A stretch of DNA of 64,000 nucleotides, from assembly GCF_014779765.1 (NCBI RefSeq), contig NZ_JACXZA010000013.1:1-64000 (forward strand). The letters are read 5' to 3'. Positions 18,174 through 27,404 of the stretch are shown here, one piece after another. How positions within the stretch are numbered: position 1 is the stretch's first letter; every line of letters starts with the position of its first letter. Both the position numbers and the translations under genes were made by a program. The DNA is from Paenibacillus terricola. Lineage in GTDB: Bacteria; Bacillota; Bacilli; Paenibacillales; Paenibacillaceae. The notes under the pieces were generated by a model. That model was not told the DNA's origin. It saw only the letters and a list, made by a program, of their open reading frames with translations, and searched no databases.

Positions 18174-18468
18174 CAGAGAGGACAACCGTCATGCCGAATC
18201 CGCCTCAACCGCGGAATTCGTACGGCATGTGGGCTGTAAGTTGTCTATTCCCGCAGCGATGCTGTTGCACCTGGGAGCCTTGCTCCGATCCGTCTGCATA
18301 GAAGTAAGCTGACGGGGTAGGCGGCAACGGGAATGCCACCGTTATTGGGCAGCTGAGAGCAACGGTAAGATTCATGCCCCGCCCATGCAGGCGAGGTGTA
18401 CCGTTCAGACAGAGTGGAACCGCGATTAATACGCCTCTGTAGTCCTTATGGACTACAGAGGCTTTTTT
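18174..18468 (+). promoter_or_regulatory. T-box riboswitch upstream of cysE-cysS
   Basis: The T-box sequence AGAGTGGAACCGCG is at 18411-18424. ACAGAG and CTCTGT around it can form the antiterminator, which competes with the terminator stem GCCTCTGTAGTCC/GGACTACAGAGGC (18433-18462) and its T run. Uncharged tRNA would favour read-through. Context points to tRNA-Cys, as in Bacillus cysES, but I could not fix the specifier codon; TGC in GGGAATGCC near 18331-18336 is one candidate. A separate strong hairpin (GACAAC/GTTGTC with CATGCCG/CGGCATG inside, 18181-18245) precedes the rest. Confidence 0.88.
18433..18468 (+). terminator. T-box attenuator terminator
   Basis: 13-bp perfect stem GCCTCTGTAGTCC/GGACTACAGAGGC with a 4-nt loop and six T. 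Confidence 0.93.
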
Positions 18469-18630
18469 GCATAAATGCACGCTGTCGGATTTAATAAGCT
18501 TTCGGTATGAGCTAACGCCTATTCCGTACGTTGGATGAATTTGTTGGGCGGTTAGGAACAGTTTTTGCATAGATGCACCTTATGAAGTGGCGTGTGTTGG
18601 CAGGCGGGGAATGGGAGAGGGGGAGTCGAG

Positions 18631-19320
18631 ATGCTTAGACATATACGATCGGATATACAGGCCGTGTTCGATAACGACCCGGCAGCGAGAAGCAAGCTTG
18701 AGGTTATAATCACCTATTCGGGCTTGCACGCGATATGGGCGCATCGGATTGCACATGGGTTTTATACAAGGGGCTGGTTCGCGATCGCACGAGGAATCTC
18801 GCAGTTCAGCCGCTTTATGACCGGAATTGAGATTCACCCGGGAGCAAGAATCGGCAATCGACTCTTTATCGACCACGGAATGGGCGTCGTAATTGGCGAA
18901 ACATGCGAGATCGGCGACGATGTTGTCATTTATCAAGGCGTGACGCTTGGCGGTACCGGTAAAGAAAAAGGCAAGCGGCATCCGACGATCGGCAACAATG
19001 TTGTTATTGCGTCTGGCGCGAAGGTACTTGGATCGTTCACAGTTGGCGATAATTCGAATATCGGGGCCAACTCGGTTGTGCTGAGCCCAGTGCCGGAGAA
19101 CAGCACCGTTGTTGGTATTCCAGGTCGTATCGTGAAACGTAACGGCGAGCGGGTCGGCGATCGACTTGACCACACGAAGCTTCCGGATCCGGTTGTCGAG
19201 ATGCTGCGTAAGATGCAGAAGGAAATCCATGATTTGAAACATGAAGTACAAGATCTAAGGGCGCAAGCGGGAAAGTCGCAGGAGAAGGAGCCCGTACTCG
19301 AAGGAGAATCCGTAAAATGA
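18631..19320 (+). CDS. cysE: CysE, serine O-acetyltransferase
   Basis: 229 residues. It acetylates serine with acetyl-CoA, the first step of cysteine synthesis. The N-terminal helices are followed by a left-handed beta-helix of hexapeptide repeats (from about residue 70: [38 protein letters not shown]). The catalytic His of [10 protein letters not shown] and [10 protein letters not shown] are present. The C-terminal tail is long and charged. ATG 18631 is preceded by GAGGGGGAG. It is controlled by the T-box and overlaps cysS by 4 nt. Confidence 0.96.
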   Translation: MLRHIRSDIQAVFDNDPAARSKLEVIITYSGLHAIWAHRIAHGFYTRGWFAIARGISQFSRFMTGIEIHPGARIGNRLFIDHGMGVVIGETCEIGDDVVIYQGVTLGGTGKEKGKRHPTIGNNVVIASGAKVLGSFTVGDNSNIGANSVVLSPVPENSTVVGIPGRIVKRNGERVGDRLDHTKLPDPVVEMLRKMQKEIHDLKHEVQDLRAQAGKSQEKEPVLEGESVK

Positions 19321-20744
19321 CAGTTTCGATATACAATACGCTGACGCGTGCACAAGAACCGTTCGTGCCGCAGGAGCCGGGTAAGGTGAAGATGTATGTA
19401 TGCGGTCCGACTGTATACGACTACATTCATATTGGCAACGCGCGTCCGGTTATCTTCTTTGACGTTGTGAGACGCTATCTAGAGAGCACGGGACAGGATG
19501 TCTCGTACATCGTCAATTTCACGGACGTTGATGATAAGCTCATCCGCAAAGCGGAACAGCTTGGAACGACGGTGCCGGAAGTGGCGGATACGTTTATTGC
19601 AGCTTTTAATGAAGATATTGAAGCGCTTGGCGTCCATAAAGCTACCCGCAATCCGCGTGTAACGGACCATATTCCGCTTATCGTCGATTTCATTGCTGGC
19701 TTGGTCGACAAAGGGTTCGCATACGAAAGCGGCGGAGACGTTTATTTCCGTACGAACAAGTTCGAGGAATACGGCAAGCTGTCGCATCAGAACACGGAAG
19801 AGCTGCAGCATGGCATCCGAATTGAAGTCGATGAGCGCAAAGAACATGCGCAGGACTTCGTGTTGTGGAAAGCTGCCAAACCAGGCGAGATCTATTGGGC
19901 TAGCCCATGGGGCGACGGACGTCCGGGCTGGCACATCGAATGCTCCGCGATGGCGCGCGAGTACTTGGGCGATACGCTCGACATTCACGGCGGTGGCCAT
20001 GACCTGCAGTTCCCGCACCATGAGTGCGAGGTGGCGCAGTCGGAATCGTTGACGGGCAAGCCGCTCGCCCGCTACTGGATGCACAACGGATACATTCATA
20101 TTAACAATGAGAAAATGTCCAAATCGCTCGGCAACGGCATTACGGTACGTGAACTGCTCAAACGTACGAAAGCGAGCGCGATTCGCTACTTTATGCTTGC
20201 GACGCATTATCGCAGCCCGCTGAATTTCAGCGACGATACGATCTTGCAGGCAGAGAAAAGCATCGAACGCATTGCGAACTGTGCAGGCAACCTGCAATAT
20301 CGTCTATCATCGCTTGCGTCAACAGACGTATTCGAAGCGGGCGCTTCCTCTGGCAACGCGGAGCTTGATGCTCGTCTCGCTGCTATTCAAGCGCAGTTCG
20401 AAGCAAAGATGAACGACGACTTCAATACGCCGGATGCCATTACTGCGCTGTTCGAGCTCGTATCCGAAGCGAACAACACGATGCAGCGGCAGGATGTAAC
20501 AGCAAGCGAGCTCGGTGCACTGCTTGCGCTTATTGAGCAATTCGATAAGACGCTGGGTCTCCTGCCGCAAGCGGATGCAGCGGATGAACTGCTGGATGAG
20601 CAGATTGAGAACCTTATCGTTGAACGGACCGAAGCGCGCAAGGCGAAAAACTGGGCGCGTGCCGATGAGATTCGTGACCTGCTCGCGGCAGAAAATATCG
20701 TATTGGAAGATACGCCTCAGGGCATTAAGTGGCGGCGCAAATGA
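19317..20744 (+). CDS. cysS: CysS, cysteinyl-tRNA synthetase
   Basis: A 475-residue class I synthetase that charges tRNA-Cys. Signatures: HIGNARP (about 39-45) after [12 protein letters not shown], whose Cys is a zinc ligand, and KMSKSLGN (about 266-273). The zinc site is completed by the Cys of HIECSAM and by the FPHHECE residues. The start ATG overlaps the end of cysE, and the stop overlaps mrnC. One T-box thus controls cysteine synthesis and cysteine charging. Confidence 0.97.
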   Translation: MTVSIYNTLTRAQEPFVPQEPGKVKMYVCGPTVYDYIHIGNARPVIFFDVVRRYLESTGQDVSYIVNFTDVDDKLIRKAEQLGTTVPEVADTFIAAFNEDIEALGVHKATRNPRVTDHIPLIVDFIAGLVDKGFAYESGGDVYFRTNKFEEYGKLSHQNTEELQHGIRIEVDERKEHAQDFVLWKAAKPGEIYWASPWGDGRPGWHIECSAMAREYLGDTLDIHGGGHDLQFPHHECEVAQSESLTGKPLARYWMHNGYIHINNEKMSKSLGNGITVRELLKRTKASAIRYFMLATHYRSPLNFSDDTILQAEKSIERIANCAGNLQYRLSSLASTDVFEAGASSGNAELDARLAAIQAQFEAKMNDDFNTPDAITALFELVSEANNTMQRQDVTASELGALLALIEQFDKTLGLLPQADAADELLDEQIENLIVERTEARKAKNWARADEIRDLLAAENIVLEDTPQGIKWRRK

Positions 20745-21187
20745 TTGAAAATGACAACAATTTCGCAGCAGAGTCGCTCGACCTGCTCGTTCATGAGCCC
20801 TCCAAACCGGCAAGGCTCATGAACCCGGTCGTTCTGGCTTATGCGGGTGATGCCGTATATGAATTGCTCATCCGTCAATATTTGATTTCGAAGCCGAATC
20901 ATCAATCGCATGATCTGCATCGTGAAGCGACGAAGCGGGTATCTGCGAAGGCACAGCACGTGACGCTGGAGAGACTGGCGCCGCTGTTGACCGAGGAAGA
21001 GGCAGACATTGTACGAAGAGGGCGCAATGCCAAGTCGGGCAAACCGCCGAAGAATGCGGACCCTGCCGATTATCGGCATGCGACGGCACTGGAAACGCTG
21101 TTCGGCTACTTATTCTACGAGCGCCGCGGTGAACGCATCCGGGAGTTGTTGGCCGTTGCCTTGGATGATGAAGCAACGAAGAACTAG
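20741..21187 (+). CDS. mrnC: MrnC, mini-ribonuclease III
   Basis: 148 residues. A dimeric RNase III catalytic domain without the double-stranded RNA-binding domain; in Bacillus it matures 23S rRNA ends. The catalytic motif is LAYAGDAVYELLIR (about 35-48), where Asp of GDAVYE is the metal ligand, and a second acidic site lies in ALETLFGYLF near 120. The ATG at 20741 overlaps the cysS stop (ATGA), and the ribosome binding site is weak, so translation probably depends on cysS. Confidence 0.94.
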   Translation: MIENDNNFAAESLDLLVHEPSKPARLMNPVVLAYAGDAVYELLIRQYLISKPNHQSHDLHREATKRVSAKAQHVTLERLAPLLTEEEADIVRRGRNAKSGKPPKNADPADYRHATALETLFGYLFYERRGERIRELLAVALDDEATKN

Positions 21188-21230
21188 CGGATGTCACATT
21201 CAAAGATCCTGATGTTTGGAGAGAAGAAGC

Positions 21231-22067
21231 ATGAAACAGCGGTATCCACATAAACAAGAACGCCGACGCGAGCGTTCGAATGAACAGGTGCGCACAGCGG
21301 AGCGGATTCATGACGAGGAGCAGGCAGGAAGCGAAGAGATTGTAGCGGGCAAACACCCTGTTCTCGAAGCGCTGCGCTCTGGCAGAGAAATCAATAAAAT
21401 CTGGGTCGCGGAAGGTGCGCAGAAGCATCTGACGGCACCGATTATTGCCGAAGCGAAGCAGCAAGGCGTTATCGTGCAGTTCGCGGATAAGCGCAAGCTT
21501 GATGCATTGGCAGGAGAGGTTGCGCACCAGGGCGTAATTGCACAGGTTGCCCCTTATCGTTACTACGAGGTGGACGAGCTGCTGGAGGCGGCGAAGGCAA
21601 AAGGTGAGACACCGTTCTTGATCCTGCTGGATGAGATCGAAGATCCGCACAACCTCGGTTCTATTTTGCGTACAGCAGAATGTACGGGAGTTCATGGTGT
21701 TATTATTCCTAAGCGCCGCTCGGCAAGCCTTACGGCTACCGTATCCAAGACGTCGGCGGGTGCTGCAGAATATGTGCCAGTAGCGCGGGTGACGAATCTT
21801 GCTCAGACGATCGAATCGTTGAAAGAGCAGGGCGTATGGGTTGCGGGAACGGACGTATCTGCTGAGCAGGATGTTTATCGGACTAAGTTCGATATGCCAA
21901 TCGCAATCGTTATAGGCAATGAAGGCAAAGGAATGGGACGACTGATTCGGGAGAAATGCGATTTTCTCGTTAAGCTGCCGATGGCTGGTAAGCTGAATTC
22001 GCTCAATGCATCAGTAGCTGCAGGAGTCTTGATGTATGAAGTGCTGCGCCAGCGCAGAGGCAGCTAG
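21231..22067 (+). CDS. rlmB: RlmB-type 23S rRNA 2'-O-methyltransferase (SpoU family)
   Basis: 278 residues. The N-terminal substrate-binding domain (EEIVAGKHPVLEALRSG, about 41-57) is preceded by a roughly 35-residue Arg/Glu-rich extension. The C-terminal SPOUT domain has the knotted-fold motifs DEIEDPHNLGSILRTAE, IVIGNEGKGM and LPMAGKLNSLNASVAAGVL. It probably methylates the ribose of G2251 in the 23S peptidyl-transferase P loop; a different guanosine or a tRNA target cannot be excluded. ATG 21231 has GGAGAG 7 nt upstream. Confidence 0.93.
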   Translation: MKQRYPHKQERRRERSNEQVRTAERIHDEEQAGSEEIVAGKHPVLEALRSGREINKIWVAEGAQKHLTAPIIAEAKQQGVIVQFADKRKLDALAGEVAHQGVIAQVAPYRYYEVDELLEAAKAKGETPFLILLDEIEDPHNLGSILRTAECTGVHGVIIPKRRSASLTATVSKTSAGAAEYVPVARVTNLAQTIESLKEQGVWVAGTDVSAEQDVYRTKFDMPIAIVIGNEGKGMGRLIREKCDFLVKLPMAGKLNSLNASVAAGVLMYEVLRQRRGS

Positions 22068-22069
22068 CA

Positions 22070-22597
22070 ATGAACCGCAAGGATGTGCTTTTGGTCGACG
22101 GCTACAACGTCATCGGCGCATGGCCGTCACTGCAGCGGCTTCGCGATGAGGAATTGGAAGATGCCCGGGACGCGCTCCTGGATTTGCTGGCCGACTATCA
22201 AGGGTTCACGGGAATGATGGTGTACGTCATTTTCGACGCGCATCAGGTACCTGGACATGGTGCCAAGTTTAAGCAACATAGCCTTCAGGTTGTCTATACC
22301 AAAGAGAAAGAAACAGCCGATGAGTGCATCGAAAGGCTCGTTGCAGAACTGACAGTGCGCGGGCGTGATATCTATGTTGCAACGTCTGATCTGACCGAAC
22401 AGCACGTGGCTTTCGGCAAAGGGGCTTTGCGAGTATCGGCAAGAGAGCTTTTGGTCGATGTTGAACAGAAACGAAAGCTTATTCAGGCGACTATTCGCGA
22501 GTCTGAAGAACGCCCGCGCAAGCGGAATACGGTAGACGGAACGCTGCCGCTGGATGTGCGGGCGCAACTTGAACAATGGCGTCGGGGTAAAATGTAA
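22070..22597 (+). CDS. rae1: Rae1 (YacP), ribosome-associated NYN-domain endoribonuclease
   Basis: A 175-residue NYN/PIN-like nuclease. In Bacillus it cuts mRNA in the ribosomal A site in a translation-dependent way. Acidic residues expected at the metal site are in LLVDGYNVIGAW (7-18), VIFDAHQVPG, ETADECIERL and VATSDLTEQ. The gene starts 2 nt after rlmB, the conserved order in Bacillus (cysS-mrnC-rlmB-rae1-sigH). Confidence 0.93.
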   Translation: MNRKDVLLVDGYNVIGAWPSLQRLRDEELEDARDALLDLLADYQGFTGMMVYVIFDAHQVPGHGAKFKQHSLQVVYTKEKETADECIERLVAELTVRGRDIYVATSDLTEQHVAFGKGALRVSARELLVDVEQKRKLIQATIRESEERPRKRNTVDGTLPLDVRAQLEQWRRGKM

Positions 22598-22703
22598 GGC
22601 GTATGTCACTAGTTGTTACATGGATCTAACATCAACCTAACATATTTAGGCCAAAAACTTACAAATCTACTAGATTGTAAGCATCTAACTCCGCTCGGAT
22701 TGG

Positions 22704-22733
22704 TTGACGGTTAGAAGTTACATAATGTATACT
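22704..22733 (+). promoter_or_regulatory. Promoter of sigH
   Basis: TTGACG, an 18-nt spacer and TATACT, 64 nt before the start codon. Confidence 0.75.
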
Positions 22734-22796
22734 GTTGCTATGCTTGATAGAGTGCGAGTCGAGCAGTGCACGCCTTGCAGGCCGGAGGGATAGTTC

Positions 22797-23447
22797 GTGA
22801 GCATCGACCTCAGAGAAACGAGTACGGACGGATATGACTGCAGAACGGACGAAGATATCGTAGAGGCGGTCCGCGAAGGCGATAGCGAAGCGTTGGAGTA
22901 TTTGATTAACAAGTACCGCAATTTCGTTCGCGCCAAAGCTCGATCCTACTTTCTAATCGGCGCTGACCGAGAAGACATTGTTCAAGAAGGTATGATCGGC
23001 TTGTATAAGTCGATTCGTGATTTCAAAGGAGACAAGCTGTCTTCGTTTAAGGCATTTGCTGAGTTATGCATAACACGGCAGATCATTACGGCGATTAAGA
23101 CAGCAACCCGTCAGAAGCATATTCCGCTCAATTCGTACGTATCGCTGGATAAGCCGATCTACGACGAGGATTCTGATCGTACTTTACTGGATGTAATATG
23201 CGGGACTCGCGTATCCGATCCAGAAGAGTTGATCATTAATCAAGAAGAGTTCGTTGGATTAGAAGATAAGATGTCGGAGATATTGAGCGATCTTGAACGC
23301 AAGGTGCTCATGCTCTATTTGGATGGCCGGTCGTATCAAGAGATCGCTGTCGACTTGGATCGGCATGTGAAATCGATCGACAATGCGCTGCAGCGGGTTA
23401 AGCGCAAGCTTGAACGCTACTTGGAAGTTCGTGACATTGGCGGCTAA
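22797..23447 (+). CDS. sigH: SigH, stationary-phase and early-sporulation sigma factor
   Basis: A 216-residue sigma-70 family protein. Region 2 (REDIVQEGMIGLYKSIRDF, core binding and -10 recognition) is at about 61-79. Region 4 (LDGRSYQEIAVDLDRHVKSI, -35 recognition helix-turn-helix) is near 180-199. The whole length resembles Bacillus sigma-H, which drives competence and spo0 genes. The start is GTG 22797 with GGAGGGA upstream. It is followed by a terminator. Confidence 0.96.
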   Translation: MSIDLRETSTDGYDCRTDEDIVEAVREGDSEALEYLINKYRNFVRAKARSYFLIGADREDIVQEGMIGLYKSIRDFKGDKLSSFKAFAELCITRQIITAIKTATRQKHIPLNSYVSLDKPIYDEDSDRTLLDVICGTRVSDPEELIINQEEFVGLEDKMSEILSDLERKVLMLYLDGRSYQEIAVDLDRHVKSIDNALQRVKRKLERYLEVRDIGG

Positions 23448-23469
23448 CTTTAATATCGATTATTTGACG

Positions 23470-23498
23470 AAGACTCGCGCTGCGAGTCTTTTTATTTT
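23470..23498 (+). terminator. Terminator of sigH
   Basis: AGACTCGC and GCGAGTCT pair around a 3-nt loop, followed by a T-rich run. The 400 bases from here to rpmG hold only this site and the promoter at 23725; I see nothing else in it. Confidence 0.9.
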
Positions 23499-23724
23499 GC
23501 TAGAATAGAACATATTCCGGCATGCTAGTTGGAGAGGCTTGAAGAGCGAATCATTAGGGTGCAGAAGATGATAGATGTTCCGTATATGCACCAGTATGTC
23601 TAATTTGCCGGAAATTGGCCATAATGCTCGGAAGGGTCCCCGATGCCCTGTCGTTTGTGCGAAACCCAGCGTTGGCGCGCGTTTCTCGCTCTTGCAGCCA
23701 AATATATTGTTGAATATATCGGCA

Positions 23725-23752
23725 TTGACACGAAAATTGCGATATGATAATC
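23725..23752 (+). promoter_or_regulatory. Promoter of rpmG-secE-nusG
   Basis: A perfect TTGACA is followed 15-17 nt later by TATGATAATCT, where either GATAAT or TAATCT can act as the -10 box. Confidence 0.7.
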
Positions 23753-23857
23753 TGTTTGGGTAGGTCTAAAATTGCAATTTTCACCTATTGGCTCAGGAAT
23801 CAATCATGATTCAACATATTAGAGCAACACCAAGTACGTCGCAGGAGGTGTACTTCA

Positions 23858-24007
23858 ATGCGGGTAATCATTACGTTGGCTTGTACGAACTGCAAACAAA
23901 GAAACTATGCAACCAACAAGAACAAGCGCAACCACCCCGACCGCATCGAGATGAAGAAGTTTTGCAAGTTCTGTAACGAGCATACTCCTCATCGCGAGAC
24001 GAGATAG
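23858..24007 (+). CDS. rpmG: Ribosomal protein L33 (bL33), zinc-binding form
   Basis: A 49-residue 50S protein found by reading the short frame after GCAGGAGGTG. The sequence begins [19 protein letters not shown]. It has two CxxC pairs (C9/C12 and C36/C39) that bind zinc, so this is the zinc-containing paralogue; Cys-free copies usually exist elsewhere in such genomes. It is the first gene of the unit with secE and nusG, the usual order. Confidence 0.95.
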   Translation: MRVIITLACTNCKQRNYATNKNKRNHPDRIEMKKFCKFCNEHTPHRETR

Positions 24008-24025
24008 TCTATTGGAGGTGTGAAC

Positions 24026-24235
24026 GTGGCTTTTTTGGCTAAGATGAAGCAAGGCTTCGGAACGACGTTCAGTTTCTTCGCAGACAGTTGGGCAGAACTG
24101 AAGAAAGTAAGATGGCCGAGCCGTAAAGAATTGACAAGCTATACGATTGTCGTTCTTGTTACGATCGTGCTCGTGACGATCTACTTTTGGGTTCTAGACA
24201 TCGGGATCTCTGAACTGATCGAACTGATTGTTTAA
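24026..24235 (+). CDS. secE: SecE, preprotein translocase subunit
   Basis: A 69-residue membrane protein that clamps SecY. One C-terminal transmembrane segment (SYTIVVLVTIVLVTIYFWVL, about 40-59) follows the conserved amphipathic stretch WAELKKVRWPSRKELT. The start is GTG 24026, since GGAGGTG ends 5 nt before it; the GTG at 24020 lies within that site. It lies 18 nt after rpmG. Confidence 0.96.
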   Translation: MAFLAKMKQGFGTTFSFFADSWAELKKVRWPSRKELTSYTIVVLVTIVLVTIYFWVLDIGISELIELIV

Positions 24236-24258
24236 GAAGAGTCCGAAGGTGGATGGTT

Positions 24259-24792
24259 ATGGAAAAACGATGGTATGTGGTCCATACCTACTCAGGGTAT
24301 GAGAACAAGGTGAAGGCTAACCTGGAACGCCGCGTAGAATCGATGGGCATGGAAGACAAAATTTTCCGTGTGCTCGTGCCGATGGAAGAAGAAGTGGTGA
24401 ACAAAGACGGTAAGAAGAAAACTGTCATGCGTAAAGTTTACCCCGGATACGTCCTCGTCGAGATGGTTCAAACGGATGATTCATGGTATGTTGTTCGCAA
24501 CACACCTGGTGTAACGGGATTTGTAGGTTCGACGGGATCCGGCTCTAAACCGACTCCATTGTTGCCTGAAGAAGTGGATCAGATTCTGAAACACATGGGC
24601 ATTGATGAGCCGAAGCCGAAGATCGAATTCGAGCTGAAGGAAACTGTTAATGTCAAGGTGGGACCTTTTGCTGGCTTTGTCGGCACGATCGAAGAGATCT
24701 TGTTGGATAAGAGCAAAGTGAAGGTCAGAGTAAACATGTTTGGCAGAGAAACCCCGCTGGAGCTTGATTTTACTCAAGTGGAGAAGATATAA
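24259..24792 (+). CDS. nusG: NusG, transcription elongation and termination factor
   Basis: 177 residues. The N-terminal NGN domain (MEKRWYVVHTYSGYENKVKA) binds the RNA polymerase clamp, and the C-terminal KOW domain (VGPFAGFVGTIEEI onward, about 130-177) binds partners such as Rho or S10. ATG 24259 is favoured over ATG 24253 by spacing to GAAGGTGG. It is followed by the L11-L1 genes without a clear terminator. Confidence 0.96.
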   Translation: MEKRWYVVHTYSGYENKVKANLERRVESMGMEDKIFRVLVPMEEEVVNKDGKKKTVMRKVYPGYVLVEMVQTDDSWYVVRNTPGVTGFVGSTGSGSKPTPLLPEEVDQILKHMGIDEPKPKIEFELKETVNVKVGPFAGFVGTIEEILLDKSKVKVRVNMFGRETPLELDFTQVEKI

Positions 24793-24882
24793 TAATCTGG
24801 TTTCTTGAATCGTCGGCGCCTCCGGCGAGACGGAGCTTAGCTCCGAGTTAATGGGCATTACGTTTTTAAGGAGGTGTTTAGC

Positions 24883-25308
24883 ATGGCAAAGAAAGTCATC
24901 AAGATGGTAAAACTGCAAGTGCCAGCAGGTAAAGCGAATCCGGCTCCGCCGATCGGTCCAGCCCTCGGTCAAGCAGGCGTAAACATCATGGCGTTCTGTA
25001 AAGAATTCAATGCTCGTACGGCTGACCAAGCGGGCCTGATCATTCCAGTCGTTATCAGCGTATTCGAAGACCGTTCGTTCACGTTCGAAACGAAGACGCC
25101 ACCGGCTGCAGTATTGCTTCGCGTTGCTGCGGGTATCCCTAAAGGATCCGGCGAACCGAACAAGAAGAAAGTCGCAACGGTTAAACGTGCGAAAGTGCGT
25201 GAAATCGCTGAGCAAAAGATGCAAGACCTTAACGCAGCGTCCGTTGAAGCGGCAATGCGCATGGTTGAAGGTACAGCACGCAGCATGGGTGTTGTTATCG
25301 AAGACTAA
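24883..25308 (+). CDS. rplK: Ribosomal protein L11 (uL11)
   Basis: 141 residues. L11 binds the GTPase-centre RNA of 23S at the base of the L10-L12 stalk. The proline-rich thiostrepton-contact region [19 protein letters not shown] is at about 13-31, and the C-terminal RNA-binding domain ends in [13 protein letters not shown] 24883 follows AAGGAGGTG. Confidence 0.97.
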   Translation: MAKKVIKMVKLQVPAGKANPAPPIGPALGQAGVNIMAFCKEFNARTADQAGLIIPVVISVFEDRSFTFETKTPPAAVLLRVAAGIPKGSGEPNKKKVATVKRAKVREIAEQKMQDLNAASVEAAMRMVEGTARSMGVVIED

Positions 25309-25449
25309 TCCGACTGTTGCATGCAACAGCTCGCGTCATACCTTAATAAGGCATGACGGCGTTCGACGGCATCGGCTGTCGGCGTGAAAGTGGGAGGATC
25401 ATCCGCAAGGAGGATATTCCGCTACTACCACACAAGGAGGGTACTCACA

Positions 25450-26142
25450 ATGGCTAAACACGGTAAGAAATACGTTGAAGCTGCTAAGCTGATCGACAGC
25501 GAAGCAACTTATGAATCTCTTGAAGCAATCGAGCTCGTGAAGAAGGCTGCTACGGCAAAATTCGACGAGACGGTTGAGGTTGCGGTACGTCTGGGTGTTG
25601 ACCCGCGTAAACAAGACCAAGCAGTTCGTGGCGTAGTTGTCCTGCCTAACGGTACGGGTAAAACGAAGCGCGTTCTGGTATTCGCTAAAGGCGAAAAAGC
25701 GAAGGAAGCTGAAGCTGCCGGCGCAGATTATGTTGGTGATTCCGACATGATCAACAAAATCCAACAAGGTTGGTTCGACTTCGATGTCTGCGTAGCTACG
25801 CCGGACATGATGGCTGAAGTCGGTAAACTCGGTCGTATTCTCGGCGGTAAAGGCCTCATGCCTAACCCGAAAGCCGGTACGGTAACGTTTGACGTTTCCA
25901 AAGCCGTAGCTGAGATTAAGGCTGGTAAAATCGAGTACCGTCTTGATCGTGCAGGTCAAATCCTTGCACCGATCGGCAAAGTATCGTTCGACGCTGAGAA
26001 ACTCGCAGAGAACCTCAAAACGTTGATCGATGCGCTGAACCGTGCTAAACCAGCATCGGCTAAAGGCGTGTACCTGAAAAACATTGCAATCTCTTCGACG
26101 ATGGGCCCTGGCGCTCGCGTTAACGTGGCTTCGTACCGCTAA
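25450..26142 (+). CDS. rplA: Ribosomal protein L1 (uL1)
   Basis: 230 residues, the mobile L1 stalk protein near the E site and, in many bacteria, translational repressor of the L11-L1 mRNA. The signature is the two-domain fold with [19 protein letters not shown] near the middle. ATG 25450 follows ACAAGGAGG. The reading frame is open further upstream, but that part runs through leader sequence. The 141-nt leader between rplK and rplA may contain the L1 site; I could not identify it. Confidence 0.97.
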   Translation: MAKHGKKYVEAAKLIDSEATYESLEAIELVKKAATAKFDETVEVAVRLGVDPRKQDQAVRGVVVLPNGTGKTKRVLVFAKGEKAKEAEAAGADYVGDSDMINKIQQGWFDFDVCVATPDMMAEVGKLGRILGGKGLMPNPKAGTVTFDVSKAVAEIKAGKIEYRLDRAGQILAPIGKVSFDAEKLAENLKTLIDALNRAKPASAKGVYLKNIAISSTMGPGARVNVASYR

Positions 26143-26164
26143 GAGATTTGCACTAAACTTCGAA

Positions 26165-26309
26165 TACGCATACCGTAGACAGTAGGTGCCCATGAGGCTT
26201 AATTTCCTACCGAGGTGTTATGATACAGTGTTTGAGCTTCGCATTCATTGGAATGTTGAATCGATCAGACCATCATGGCCTTCGCATTGTCTATGCGAAG
26301 GCCTTTCTC
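26165..26309 (+). promoter_or_regulatory. L10 leader (autoregulatory) with attenuator terminator
   Basis: The stretch with TACCGTAGACAGTAGGTG and CCTACCGAGGTGTTATGA matches the L10 leader of Firmicutes, where the L10-(L12)4 complex binds. It is followed by the terminator hairpin GGCCTTCGCAT/ATGCGAAGGCC (26278-26303) with TTTCT. Free L10 complex would favour termination ahead of rplJ-rplL. Confidence 0.85.
26278..26307 (+). terminator. Attenuator terminator of the rplJ leader
   Basis: 11-bp perfect stem with a 4-nt loop and short T tract, inside the L10 leader and 66 nt before rplJ. Confidence 0.85.
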
Positions 26310-26373
26310 ATGCATCACGGGCGGGGAAACGCAAGTGACGGAATGTGCAACAATCTAACAGGAGGTGTACAGT

Positions 26374-26877
26374 ATGGCAAATGCAAAAATCATCCAGGAG
26401 AAACAACTGGCAGTTGAAGAGATTGCAGCGAAACTTCGCAACAGCTCTTCCACTGTAGTAGCGGACTACCGTGGATTGAACGTTGCTCAGGTTACGGAAC
26501 TCCGTAAGCAGCTGCGTGAGGCAGGCATCGAGTTCCAAGTATTGAAGAACTCGCTCGTTCGCCGCGCAACGGCTTCCGCAGAACTGTCCGAACTCGACGC
26601 AGTTCTGACGGGTCCTACGGCAATCGCGTTTGGCGGCGACGACATCGTTGCTCCAGCCAAGATTCTTAGCACTTTCGCTAAGAAGAACGACGCGCTGCAA
26701 GTAAAAGGCGGCGTTGTTGAAGGCCGTGTTGTAGACGTTGACCAAATCAAAGCGCTGGCAGACCTGCCATCCCGCGAAGGTTTGCTGTCGATGCTCCTCA
26801 GCGTGCTCCAAGCTCCAGTTCGCAACTTTGCACTGGCAGTCAAAGCCGTTTCGGAGAAACAAGAAGCACAAGCTTAA
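26374..26877 (+). CDS. rplJ: Ribosomal protein L10 (uL10)
   Basis: 167 residues. The N-terminal globular part ([20 protein letters not shown]) binds 23S rRNA and L11, and the C-terminal helix carries the L7/L12 dimers. ATG 26374 follows ACAGGAGGTG. Its own leader lies upstream, and rplL follows after 73 nt. Confidence 0.97.
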   Translation: MANAKIIQEKQLAVEEIAAKLRNSSSTVVADYRGLNVAQVTELRKQLREAGIEFQVLKNSLVRRATASAELSELDAVLTGPTAIAFGGDDIVAPAKILSTFAKKNDALQVKGGVVEGRVVDVDQIKALADLPSREGLLSMLLSVLQAPVRNFALAVKAVSEKQEAQA

Positions 26878-26950
26878 TACGACTAGCTGGTTAATGCCAG
26901 CTGTTTAGCAACACAACTAAAAAATTATAACATTTTATGGAGGTTTAACC

Positions 26951-27313
26951 ATGTCTAAAGAGCAAATCTTGGAAGCCATCAAGGCAATGACGGTTCTCGA
27001 ACTGAACGATCTGGTAAAAGCAATTGAAGAAGAATTCGGTGTTACAGCTGCAGCTCCAGTTGCAGTAGTAGCTGGCGGCGGCGCTGCTGAAGCTGCTGAG
27101 CAAACTGAGTTCGACGTAATCCTGACGAGCGCAGGCGCATCGAAAATCAACGTTATCAAAGTTGTTCGCGAACTGACAGGTCTTGGCCTGAAAGAAGCTA
27201 AAGAAGTAGTAGACAACGCTCCTAAAGCTCTGAAAGAAAAAGTTTCCAAAGAGGAAGCTGAAGCAATCAAAGCTAAGCTTGAAGAAGCAGGCGCAGCTGT
27301 TGAAGTTAAATAA
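26951..27313 (+). CDS. rplL: Ribosomal protein L7/L12 (bL12)
   Basis: 120 residues. N-terminal dimerisation helices (1-33), an Ala/Val/Gly-rich flexible hinge (about 36-55), and a C-terminal factor-binding domain with [20 protein letters not shown], which contacts EF-Tu and EF-G. ATG 26951 follows ATGGAGGT. Confidence 0.98.
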   Translation: MSKEQILEAIKAMTVLELNDLVKAIEEEFGVTAAAPVAVVAGGGAAEAAEQTEFDVILTSAGASKINVIKVVRELTGLGLKEAKEVVDNAPKALKEKVSKEEAEAIKAKLEEAGAAVEVK

Positions 27314-27330
27314 TCTCGCTTAAGAGATGG

Positions 27331-27375
27331 CGAACCCCTTGAGGCTTCCGGGCTTCAAGGGGTTCGTTCCTATTT
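27331..27375 (+). terminator. Terminator after rplL
   Basis: GAACCCCTTGA and TCAAGGGGTTC form an 11-bp perfect stem around a 12-nt loop. The T run behind it is poor (GTTCCTATTT), so read-through into the next gene is likely. Confidence 0.7.
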
Positions 27376-27404
27376 ACAACCGTACTGCCATCAGGGAGGA
27401 ATCT

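Noticed and set aside
18205-18570. 121-codon minus-strand frame
   Set aside because: It lies within the T-box leader and its terminator; structure of the RNA explains the sequence.
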